The notes beneath the pieces were generated by a model. The model had not been told where the DNA came from and ran no database searches. It saw nothing but the letters and a program-made list of their open reading frames with translations. Positions 1 to 5,616 of a stretch of 16,745 nt of DNA are shown piece by piece. The stretch covers positions 1 through 16,745 of the forward strand of contig USBS01000030.1 in assembly GCA_900552915.1 (NCBI GenBank), read 5' to 3'. The stretch is from an uncultured Sutterella sp. (GTDB lineage Bacteria > Pseudomonadota > Gammaproteobacteria > Burkholderiales > Burkholderiaceae_F). The translations under genes were made by a program, and so were the position numbers. The stretch's first letter is position 1; every line of letters begins with the position of its first letter.

Positions 1-537
1 CTGCTGGCACTGATTGCCGATCTGGGCGGCATGGACCTTTACATCCACTGTTCCGGCGTCGGAAGTCAGAACACGGAGCTCGACAGCGGCATCGAATTCA
101 ATACCGTTGCAACCAACGTTGACGGCTTTGTGAGACTTGTCGACTGTGCCTTTTCCTATTTTTCGAAAAAGGAAGGCGGTCACATTTGCATCATCAGTTC
201 GATTGCCGGCACCAAAGGCCTGGGGGCATCCTGCGCTTATTCGGCTTCGAAGGCTTTCCAGAATACTTACCTCGATGCGCTTGAGCAGTTGTCCGTGATG
301 CGCAAATGCCGTATTGCATTTACCGATGTCAGACCCGGGTTCGTCGACACGGATCTGCTTCATGACGGCAAGAACTATCCTATGAAGATGAGCGTTGAAA
401 AAGTCGCTGCCGCCATTGTCAACGGCATCGAAACGAAAAAGCGCGTGTTGGTGATCGACTGGCGCTATCGGCTGTTGGTGTTCTTCTGGCGCCTTGTTCC
501 GCAGTGGCTCTGGAAGCGACTGCCAATTAAAAGCTGA
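1..537 (+). CDS. Short-chain dehydrogenase/reductase (SDR), 5' end missing
   Basis: The frame is open from base 1 to the TGA at 535-537, giving 178 residues of an SDR whose start and N-terminal cofactor-binding GxxxGxG region lie outside the window. Visible landmarks are the strand-4 segment LYIHCSGVG (where classical SDRs usually have NNAG), the catalytic serine region IISSIAG, the YSASK catalytic Tyr-Lys pair, and RPGFVDTDLL, the usual PG motif after the active site. SDRs carry out NAD(P)-dependent oxidoreduction of alcohols or ketones; the substrate cannot be read from sequence. The last 20 or so residues are hydrophobic and rich in Trp and Phe (around VFFWRLVPQWLW), which may hold the protein at a membrane. 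The family assignment is firm and the specific role is unknown. Confidence 0.88.
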   Translation: MLALIADLGGMDLYIHCSGVGSQNTELDSGIEFNTVATNVDGFVRLVDCAFSYFSKKEGGHICIISSIAGTKGLGASCAYSASKAFQNTYLDALEQLSVMRKCRIAFTDVRPGFVDTDLLHDGKNYPMKMSVEKVAAAIVNGIETKKRVLVIDWRYRLLVFFWRLVPQWLWKRLPIKS

Positions 538-544
538 GACATAA

Positions 545-562
545 GGGCCGAGTCAAAGGCCC
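545..562 (+). terminator. Small hairpin just after the SDR gene
   Basis: GGGCC (545-549) and GGCCC (558-562) can form a 5-bp stem with an 8-nt loop, 7 bases after the SDR stop codon. There is no T-run after it on the plus strand, so it is at best a weak terminator or a 3'-end stabiliser. Confidence 0.35.
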
Positions 563-569
563 GAATAGC

Positions 570-604
570 AAAAAACCGCTAAGTTCAATCAGAACCTGCG
601 GTTT
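570..604 (-). terminator. Rho-independent terminator of the tRNA-Leu gene
   Basis: AAACCGC (573-579) pairs with GCGGTTT (598-604), and GTTC (583-586) with GAAC (592-595) inside the loop. Read on the minus strand the stem is followed by six Ts (570-575), about 40 nt past the tRNA 3' end. On the plus strand only three Ts follow, so it would end SDR transcripts less efficiently. Confidence 0.7.
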
Positions 605-645
605 CTTACGGCGTTCTTCTAAATCACTGATCTAGAAGAGGGAAT

Positions 646-730
646 TGGTGCCCAAGACTGGACTCGAACCAGCATGCCTCTCGGCGCTGCGACCTGAACA
701 CAGTGCGTCTACCAATTTCGCCACTTGGGC
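646..730 (-). tRNA. tRNA-Leu (anticodon CAG)
   Basis: On the minus strand the sequence folds as a class II tRNA. The acceptor arm is GCCCAAG (730-724) with CTTGGGC (656-650), followed by discriminator A and an encoded CCA (648-646). The D-loop has GGTAGA. The anticodon stem CTGTG/CGCAG encloses loop TTCAGGT, giving anticodon CAG, which reads CUG leucine codons. The long variable arm contains GCC-GAGA-GGC, and the T-arm loop is TTCGAGT. The length of 85 nt including CCA and the long variable arm fit tRNA-Leu. Confidence 0.95.
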
Positions 731-754
731 AACTCAAATTTTTCCGAGACGCGA

Positions 755-783
755 ATTATTACGAATGCCAAGAGAAAAGTCAA
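755..783 (-). promoter_or_regulatory. Sigma-70 promoter of tRNA-Leu
   Basis: On the minus strand a -35 TTGACT (783-778) is separated by exactly 17 bp from a -10 AATAAT (760-755). The expected start is near 748, giving a leader of about 18 nt before the mature tRNA 5' end. The sequence between -10 and start is G+C-rich (CGCGTC), as is usual for stringently controlled stable-RNA promoters. Confidence 0.6.
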
Positions 784-878
784 ACGGTTTCGCGAAAATT
801 TTTTCTGCTTTACTCTGCGGTTTTTGCAACTCAATGAAAATGCAGAAAATTCTGTCCTTTTGCGGAAAAGACGAATCG

Positions 879-920
879 AAAAAACCGACCGCAACTGTCG
901 TGCTGCGGTCGGCTTTTTCG
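879..920 (-). terminator. Rho-independent terminator of the hsp20 gene
   Basis: A perfect 9-bp stem, CCGACCGCA (885-893) with TGCGGTCGG (904-912), has a 10-nt loop. On the minus strand it is followed by six Ts (884-879), about 58 nt after the hsp20 stop. It also has five Ts on the plus strand (914-918), so it can act in both directions. Confidence 0.78.
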
Positions 921-969
921 GATTATCTCGGCTCCGACGCCGGAACTTTCGACTTTTTTCTGAACTCGA

Positions 970-1413
970 TTACGAGATCATGATCGCCTTGTGTTCGGGT
1001 TCGACAGTTTCCTTCTTCGGAATCGAAATCGAAAGGATGCCGTTTTCAAATTTCGCCTTGACGTCCTCTTCCTTCACGCTTTCGCCGACATAGAAGCTGC
1101 GAGAGCACGAACCCGAGTAGCGTTCGCGGCAGAGGTAGTGGCCGTTTTCCTTCCTCTCGTCCTTGGTTGCGGTCTTTGAGGCCGAAACCGTCAGCATGCC
1201 GTTCTTAAGCGTTGCCTGAATCTCTTCTTTCTTGAAGCCCGGCAGGTCGATGTCGTACTCGTAGGCGTCGGACAGTTCGCGCACGTCGGTGCTCATCAGG
1301 TGCGAAGCCTTCTTGCCGCCGAAGACGGAATGACGACGACGGAACGGGAAGTCAAACGGATCGTTGAAGTCACTCAGAAGATCATCATCATTGTAGGTAA
1401 CGGGAAAATACAT
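970..1413 (-). CDS. Hsp20/alpha-crystallin small heat-shock protein
   Basis: A 147-residue ATP-independent holdase chaperone of the Hsp20 (IbpA-like) family, which binds unfolding proteins in the cytoplasm under heat stress. The alpha-crystallin domain runs from about residue 38 (STDVRELSDAYEYDIDLPGF) to about residue 137. It contains the conserved AxxxNGxL signature near its end (AKFENGILSISIP), a similar earlier copy (ATLKNGMLTV), and a C-terminal I-x-I anchor (IMI). The start at 1413 was chosen because GTGGAG lies 7 nt upstream of it; the open frame continues 11 codons further up but has no ribosome binding site there. The gene stands alone, between its own promoter and terminator, and is divergent from rnr. 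It contains Cys residues in the middle (YSGSCSR), which is not usual for IbpA but not disabling. Confidence 0.93.
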   Translation of the reverse strand: MYFPVTYNDDDLLSDFNDPFDFPFRRRHSVFGGKKASHLMSTDVRELSDAYEYDIDLPGFKKEEIQATLKNGMLTVSASKTATKDERKENGHYLCRERYSGSCSRSFYVGESVKEEDVKAKFENGILSISIPKKETVEPEHKAIMIS

Positions 1414-1562
1414 AACAAATCTCCACTCGAACATTCCGATCAGCATGCCCCGATCCTTTACGGATCGAACCTGCCGTTTTTCGGATGTTCTTCAACTACG
1501 GGAAAGAAGCCATTCGGGAGCCTTTGCCTCATCGGCTTTGCTTGCCCTTTTCTTCTTTCTGT
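1414..1562 (-). promoter_or_regulatory. Structured 5' leader of hsp20, candidate RNA thermometer
   Basis: If transcription starts near 1562, the hsp20 mRNA has a leader of about 150 nt. Several pairings can be drawn by eye in it: GAAAGAAG (1559-1552) with CTTCTTTC (1509-1502); a 6-bp hairpin CGATCC-GTAAA-GGATCG; and GAACATCCG (1490-1482) with CGGAATGTTC (1438-1429, one bulge). The last pairing closes a domain directly before the Shine-Dalgarno GGAG. Leaders of small heat-shock genes often carry ROSE or fourU thermometers. I do not see a canonical ROSE UUGCU-AGGA pairing, so the thermometer role is inference. Confidence 0.4.
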
Positions 1563-1568
1563 AGACCT

Positions 1569-1597
1569 TTATGGTGCTGGAGCGTGGCCGTTTCAAG
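1569..1597 (-). promoter_or_regulatory. Sigma-32 (heat-shock) promoter of hsp20
   Basis: On the minus strand CTTGAAA (1597-1591) matches the sigma-32 -35 consensus exactly. After 14 bp comes CACCATAA (1576-1569), close to the -10 consensus CCCCATNT. Spacing and orientation fit the downstream small heat-shock gene. Confidence 0.72.
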
Positions 1598-1662
1598 TGG
1601 TTCTCTGTAACGTTGTGTATCCACTTGTGAGTAGAAACATTTTTGACGGACAGCCTGTCAAC

Positions 1663-1689
1663 TTGTCGTCATGTTTCTTCGGTTATGAT
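1663..1689 (+). promoter_or_regulatory. Possible sigma-70 promoter of rnr
   Basis: TTGTCG (1663-1668) and TATGAT (1684-1689) are separated by 15 bp, short of the ideal 17. The -10 matches 5 of 6 positions. A transcript from here would begin near 1694-1696, just before the strong hairpin at 1701. Just upstream, TTGAC (1643-1647) and GTCAA (1657-1661) form an inverted repeat that could be a regulator site. Confidence 0.35.
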
Positions 1690-1700
1690 GCGCATGGGTT

Positions 1701-1734
1701 GCGGCGCGCGATCGACAAGAAAGACGCGCGCCGC
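1701..1734 (+). promoter_or_regulatory. Very stable hairpin in the rnr leader
   Basis: GCGGCGCGCG (1701-1710) and CGCGCGCCGC (1725-1734) form a perfect 10-bp all-G/C stem with a 14-nt purine-rich loop (ATCGACAAGAAAGA). It lies 49 nt before the rnr ATG and has no T-run, so it is not a terminator. Its place near the likely 5' end suggests an mRNA-stabilising or regulatory element. Confidence 0.6.
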
Positions 1735-1783
1735 GTGGAAAATTTGCTTAATTTGCTCCGAGAGCTACTAAAGGAACTTCGAA

Positions 1784-4138
1784 ATGCAAAAGAAAGGTCG
1801 CGAGAAACTCAAACAGACCCAAACCAAATCCGATAAGAGCGTGCAAAGCGCTGCCTCCAAGTCCGAGCAAGCCTTCGTGCTGGCGATGGGCCCATCTTTT
1901 TCCAAAACCGCTTTTGCTCAGAGCTACCGAGAAGCCTTCGGCGTGACGCTTGCCGAAGCCAAAAAAGTATTTGACAAGCTCTGTGAAAATCAGGTTCTTG
2001 TTCCTGCCGAGGAGCCGCGGCACTTCATGCGCGGCCCCGGCATCCACAAGCGTTGCGACCTCGTTCGTCTGGTCGGTAACCGCACCGGCGAATTCAAGAT
2101 CAAGAGCCTCAAGCAGCCCGACAAAATTGTCGAAGGCGTCAAATGCAGTAATCCTCAGAAGGGGCTGCTGCCGGGTGATGTGGTTTTCGGCAGCTACTGC
2201 AACGACGACTACGGTTTTAAGCCTCACGTCCTGGTGAGCCGTGCCGAGATCGAGCCCGTTTGCCGGCTCGGCGGCTATTCCAATTCAGTGTGTGTAGAAG
2301 GCTGCAATTCGATCATTGCCAACCGTCTGGGGCAGAAATCCGTCAAAGAGCTTCGCAATCAGTTTTTTACGGTCAAGCTTGACGAAGCCTGCAGCAAGCC
2401 CTTTTCCGAATTGATGCCGCTCACCGGATCATTCGGACGCGTGATCGGCAACGTTGACAGCACCCAGACCGAAATCGATATGACGCTTGTGCGTTTGGGT
2501 ATTCCGAGCGAATTTTCGCAAGCAACGCAGACCGAGGCGGCGGCCCTGCCCGACGCGGTCGGAAGCGACAAGGAAATCGTTGAGCGCGTGGATCTGCGCG
2601 ACATCGGACTGGTGACGATCGACGGCGAGGACGCACGGGACTTCGACGACGCGGTGTGGTGCACGCCCATTGAGGGACAACCCGGTTGGCGTCTGTTGGT
2701 CGCGATTGCCGACGTGAGCCGTTACGTGACGCCAGGAAGCGCTCTGGATGAAGACGCGCAACAGCGCTGCACGAGCGTTTATTTCCCGACGCGCGTTGTG
2801 CCGATGCTGCCCGAAAAATTGAGTAACGGCTTGTGTTCGCTCAACCCGGGCGTCGATCGCTGCTCGCTTGTCTGCGACATGATTGTTTCGGGCGAGGGAG
2901 AAGTGACGGCCTATCAGTTCTATCCCGCGCTCATCCGCTCCAAAGCGCGTCTTACATACACGAGCGTTTGGAATGCTCTAAACGGCGACGTGCAGGATTT
3001 TTTGGTGCGCGGGGGCAACCTCACCGACATCAACAATCTTTATGCGCTTTTCAAAGCGCTTCTGAGCGCCCGACAAAGACGCGGTGCGGCGGACTTTGCA
3101 ACCGCCGAAACCCAAATCGTGACGGATCCCGAGACGCAGAAGATTGTTGCGATCCGAAAGCGTGATCACAACGATGCGCACCGGCTCATTGAAGAGTGCA
3201 TGCTTGCCGCCAACGTCTGCGCAGCCGACTTCATCTCTTCGCACAAGGCAAAGTGCCTGTATCGCGTGCATGATGCGCCAGCCGCCGACCGTCTTATGAA
3301 TTTGAGAACAACGCTGGGTGCCTTCGGCTTAAAGCTTGAAGGGGGTGCCAAGCCGACGCCTGCGGACTACGCCAAACTTTCGGCTGCGGCTGAAAAGCTT
3401 CCCGCGGCCGAAGTGATCAATACGTTGCTGCTGCGCAGCATGCAACGGGCCGTTTACAGTCCCGTGCTCAAGCCTCATTACGGACTTAACTACGACGCCT
3501 ACACGCACTTTACGTCGCCCATCCGACGCTACCCCGACTTGTTGGTGCACCGTACGATTCGAGCGATTCTCAAGGGCACCCGATATGTTCCCGAACTCGC
3601 CAAGGCACCGCAGAAATCGATGCAGGCCCGCATGGCCGAGCTGGCGGCCGCACAGAAAGCTTCGGGTAAAGACGGCAATCTCGGAAAGCTCACTAAAAAG
3701 AGCAAGATCGACATGACCTGGGAAGTGCTCGGCTTGTTGACGTCTGCTGCCGAACGGCGCGCCGACGACGCAAGCCGCGACATTGTCGCCTGGATGAAGG
3801 CCGATTACATTTCGGGCTATCGCCGCAAGTGCTTCGAGGGCGTCATCACCGGCGCCAATCCCGCCGGTGTTTACGTGACGCTTACCGGCGTCTTTGTCGA
3901 GGGGTTCGTGCACGTAAGCCGTTTCAACGGCTGGGAATATTTTTATTACGATGCCGATAAGATGCTCTTTGAGGGCGAATTCGGCTCCGAACGTTATATG
4001 ATCGGCGACAAAGTGACGGTGCGCGTTTTCGAAGCGAGCACCGAAACTCGGCGCATCGACTTCGAGATGGTTAAAAACCATACCGACGAGCAGCGCAGCC
4101 GCAGCAATAAGAACAAGAAAACCAAGAGAAGATTCTGA
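1784..4138 (+). CDS. rnr: Ribonuclease R (3'-5' exoribonuclease)
   Basis: A 784-residue processive 3'-5' exoribonuclease that can digest structured RNA in the cytoplasm; E. coli RNase R is of similar length. Order of domains: a basic N-terminus, a winged-helix-like region about residues 30-95, cold-shock-type domains to about 260, the RNB catalytic domain, an S1 domain at about 680-765 (FEGVITGANPAGVYV) and a lysine-rich tail (NKNKKTKRRF). The catalytic motif DGEDARDFDDA holds the four metal-binding aspartates D280, D286, D288 and D289. HFTSPIRRYPDLLVHR, another RNB hallmark, is at about residue 575. The start at 1784 has AAGGA (1771-1775) at good spacing. The stop lies 2 nt before rlmB, so the two are translated from one mRNA, the same order as in E. 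coli. A long G+C hairpin precedes the gene. Confidence 0.96.
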   Translation: MQKKGREKLKQTQTKSDKSVQSAASKSEQAFVLAMGPSFSKTAFAQSYREAFGVTLAEAKKVFDKLCENQVLVPAEEPRHFMRGPGIHKRCDLVRLVGNRTGEFKIKSLKQPDKIVEGVKCSNPQKGLLPGDVVFGSYCNDDYGFKPHVLVSRAEIEPVCRLGGYSNSVCVEGCNSIIANRLGQKSVKELRNQFFTVKLDEACSKPFSELMPLTGSFGRVIGNVDSTQTEIDMTLVRLGIPSEFSQATQTEAAALPDAVGSDKEIVERVDLRDIGLVTIDGEDARDFDDAVWCTPIEGQPGWRLLVAIADVSRYVTPGSALDEDAQQRCTSVYFPTRVVPMLPEKLSNGLCSLNPGVDRCSLVCDMIVSGEGEVTAYQFYPALIRSKARLTYTSVWNALNGDVQDFLVRGGNLTDINNLYALFKALLSARQRRGAADFATAETQIVTDPETQKIVAIRKRDHNDAHRLIEECMLAANVCAADFISSHKAKCLYRVHDAPAADRLMNLRTTLGAFGLKLEGGAKPTPADYAKLSAAAEKLPAAEVINTLLLRSMQRAVYSPVLKPHYGLNYDAYTHFTSPIRRYPDLLVHRTIRAILKGTRYVPELAKAPQKSMQARMAELAAAQKASGKDGNLGKLTKKSKIDMTWEVLGLLTSAAERRADDASRDIVAWMKADYISGYRRKCFEGVITGANPAGVYVTLTGVFVEGFVHVSRFNGWEYFYYDADKMLFEGEFGSERYMIGDKVTVRVFEASTETRRIDFEMVKNHTDEQRSRSNKNKKTKRRF

Positions 4139-4140
4139 CT

Positions 4141-4878
4141 ATGTCCAAGCAAGTCGTGCTGGCGGGCTTTCATGCCGTCAATGCCAGAGCAAAACTTAAT
4201 CCCGATTCGATCCGCGTCGTGTATGTCGAAAGTTCGCGACGCGACAAACGCATGCAGCAGTGCAAGGATCGTTTGGCTGCGGCCGGCGTCAAGGTGATGC
4301 AGGCCGACGCGAAGCGCCTGGAAGGCATGGCGCCCGGCATTCCGCATCAGGGCATCGTGGCGCTTGCCGACGAACTCAAGCAGATGCTTGACTTCGATAC
4401 GCTTTTGGACAGCATCACGCCCGATACGCTGCTGCTCATTCTCGACGGCGTCACCGATCCGCGCAACTTCGGCGCGTGCCTGCGCGTGGCCGATGCCGCA
4501 GGGGTTCAGGCGGTGATTGCGCCGCGCGACCGTTCGGCAAGTTTTTCGCCGGCGGCAGCCAAGGCCGCGGCGGGCGCTTGGGAAAGCGTGCCGGTGGTAA
4601 CCGTCACAAATCTGGCGGCGAGCATCGTCGAGCTGCGCGACGCGGGCGTCATGGTGGTCGGCACGGCGGGTGAAGCCGAAAAGACCATCTATGAGTTCGA
4701 TCAGAAGCGCGCTTTTGCCTGGGTGCTCGGCGCCGAAGGCGAGGGGCTTCGTCAGCTTACGCGCAAGCGCTGCGATGAGCTCGCAAAGATTCCGATGTTC
4801 GGGGCGGTCGATAGCCTCAACGTATCGGTGGCGACCGGCGTGTGCCTCTTTGAGACTGTGCGTCAGCGTCAAGGCTGA
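4141..4878 (+). CDS. rlmB: 23S rRNA (guanosine-2'-O)-methyltransferase RlmB
   Basis: A 245-residue SpoU-family (SPOUT) methyltransferase that transfers a methyl group from S-adenosylmethionine to the ribose 2'-O of G2251 in the peptidyl-transferase region of 23S rRNA. The N-terminal substrate-binding domain (about 1-75, LAGFHAVNARAKLNPDSIR) precedes the catalytic domain. The three SpoU motifs are present: DPRNFGACLR (about residue 105), VLGAEGEGLRQLTRKRCD (about residue 197), and IPMFGAVDSLNVSVA near the C-terminus, which forms the trefoil knot and SAM site. Length equals that of E. coli RlmB. It begins 2 nt after the rnr stop with no strong ribosome binding site, so translation is probably coupled to rnr. 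The family as a whole includes tRNA enzymes, but the domain layout and the rnr neighbour favour RlmB. Confidence 0.94.
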   Translation: MSKQVVLAGFHAVNARAKLNPDSIRVVYVESSRRDKRMQQCKDRLAAAGVKVMQADAKRLEGMAPGIPHQGIVALADELKQMLDFDTLLDSITPDTLLLILDGVTDPRNFGACLRVADAAGVQAVIAPRDRSASFSPAAAKAAAGAWESVPVVTVTNLAASIVELRDAGVMVVGTAGEAEKTIYEFDQKRAFAWVLGAEGEGLRQLTRKRCDELAKIPMFGAVDSLNVSVATGVCLFETVRQRQG

Positions 4879-4907
4879 TTTTCGGACGAGCTTTTCCGCA
4901 TAAAACG

Positions 4908-4942
4908 AAAGGCAGAGCTTCCGATCGAAGCCCTGCCTTTTT
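4908..4942 (+). terminator. Terminator between rlmB and the convergent Rid gene
   Basis: AAAGGCAG (4908-4915) pairs with CTGCCTTT (4933-4940), with an inner GCTTC/GAAGC stem, and is followed by Ts to 4942. It ends the rnr-rlmB operon and, being palindromic and located between converging genes, probably also limits transcription from the minus strand. Confidence 0.8.
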
Positions 4943-4965
4943 AGCGGTACTTTGCCGGCACAACC

Positions 4966-5349
4966 TTATTTGGCCGGCATTTCCGCGACGGCTTCGATTT
5001 CGACGAGGCAGCCGAAGTGCAGCGTCGTGGTGGAGACAATCACGCGGCCGGGCTTGTGTTCGCCGAAGAACTTGGCGTATTCCTCGTTGATTGGACCCCA
5101 GTAGTTGACGTCGGGGGTGTAGATGCGGCAGAAGACGACGTCGTCGGTCGTAACGCCTGCGGCGTCGAGCACGCGCTTAACGTTGTTGAGTGCCAAACGG
5201 GTGTGTTCGCGAATATCGCCCTTGCAGACTTCGCGTGTATCGGGATCAATCGAAAGCTGGCCCGAAACGTAGAGCGTGCCGTTTGAAATGACGCCTGCGC
5301 TGTAGTGGCCCTTGTTTTCGCCTTTGAAGTCCGGCGTGACGATTTGCAT
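4966..5349 (-). CDS. Rid-family (YjgF/UK114) enamine/imine deaminase
   Basis: A 127-residue protein of the RidA/YjgF/UK114 family, close to the usual 128 residues. RidA-type members are trimers that hydrolyse reactive enamines and imines such as 2-aminoacrylate, made by PLP enzymes, and so protect metabolism. The family features YSAGV, LYVSGQLSIDPDT, HTRLALNNVKRVLDAAG and the C-terminal LVEIEAVAEMP are in order. R102 (PGRVIV) lines up with the catalytic arginine of RidA and E118 with its conserved glutamate, so deaminase activity is plausible; not all Rid subfamilies have the same substrate. The start at 5349 is set by GAGGAG (9 nt upstream, minus strand). It is convergent with rlmB and divergent from the ABC importer operon, sharing a 263-bp control region with it. 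Confidence 0.9.
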   Translation of the reverse strand: MQIVTPDFKGENKGHYSAGVISNGTLYVSGQLSIDPDTREVCKGDIREHTRLALNNVKRVLDAAGVTTDDVVFCRIYTPDVNYWGPINEEYAKFFGEHKPGRVIVSTTTLHFGCLVEIEAVAEMPAK

Positions 5350-5409
5350 GATGCTGCTCTCCTCAAAAAAACGGCTGCGGACCGAATGTTCCGCTTTTGT
5401 GTCGGTCAG

Positions 5410-5452
5410 ATTGTACGACTGCGATCTGAGAACTTGAGTCAAACGTTTTGAC
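5410..5452 (-). promoter_or_regulatory. LacI-type palindrome and -10 element upstream of the Rid gene
   Basis: GTCAAACGTTTTGAC (5438-5452) is an inverted repeat with GTCAAA/TTTGAC arms. Its core AAACGTTT (5441-5448) is a perfect CG-centred palindrome, as in LacI/PurR-family operators. On the minus strand it overlaps a TTGACT (5442-5437), and a TACAAT -10-like box lies at 5415-5410. The 21-bp gap between them is too long for an unaided promoter, which suggests that a bound regulator controls the Rid gene. Confidence 0.4.
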
Positions 5453-5496
5453 GATACGGTCGTCAGGCCCGCCGGTCGGGAAAAAACCAAGGCAAA

Positions 5497-5541
5497 AAGA
5501 GCACCGCCGCTCTTGGAAAAGACGGCCTCAAACCTTACAAT
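5497..5541 (+). promoter_or_regulatory. Sigma-70 promoter of the BMP importer operon, with overlapping dyad
   Basis: TTGGAA (5513-5518), exactly 17 bp, then TACAAT (5536-5541); predicted start near 5548. A dyad AAGAGC-N6-GCTCTT (5497-5514) overlaps the -35 edge, and CCAAG (5487-5491)/CTTGG (5512-5516) pairs further out. This is a natural place for a repressor or activator. Confidence 0.6.
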
Positions 5542-5568
5542 AGCGGCACCTTTTTACTTCGGCTGCAC

Positions 5569-5616
5569 ATGGCTGCAGATACCGAAGGTTTTGTGTTTTC
5601 CAAAGCCCAGCAATGA
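5569..5616 (+). CDS. Possible 15-codon leader ORF overlapping the ABC ATPase start
   Basis: An ATG at 5569 opens a 15-codon frame (MAADTEGFVFSKAQQ) whose TGA (5614-5616) overlaps the ATPase ATG (5613-5615) as ATGA. The ATPase itself lacks a recognisable Shine-Dalgarno, so coupled translation from this frame would explain how it starts. This short frame also lacks a clear ribosome binding site, and at this length it could be chance. Confidence 0.3.
   Translation: MAADTEGFVFSKAQQ

Noticed and set aside
3329..4081. A 250-codon minus-strand frame inside rnr
   Set aside because: It lies fully antisense to RNase R's catalytic and S1 domains, with no features of its own.
5350..5490. N-terminal extension of the Rid protein to 5490
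   Set aside because: The extra 47 residues have no family similarity, and GAGGAG precedes the start at 5349, which gives the normal family length.
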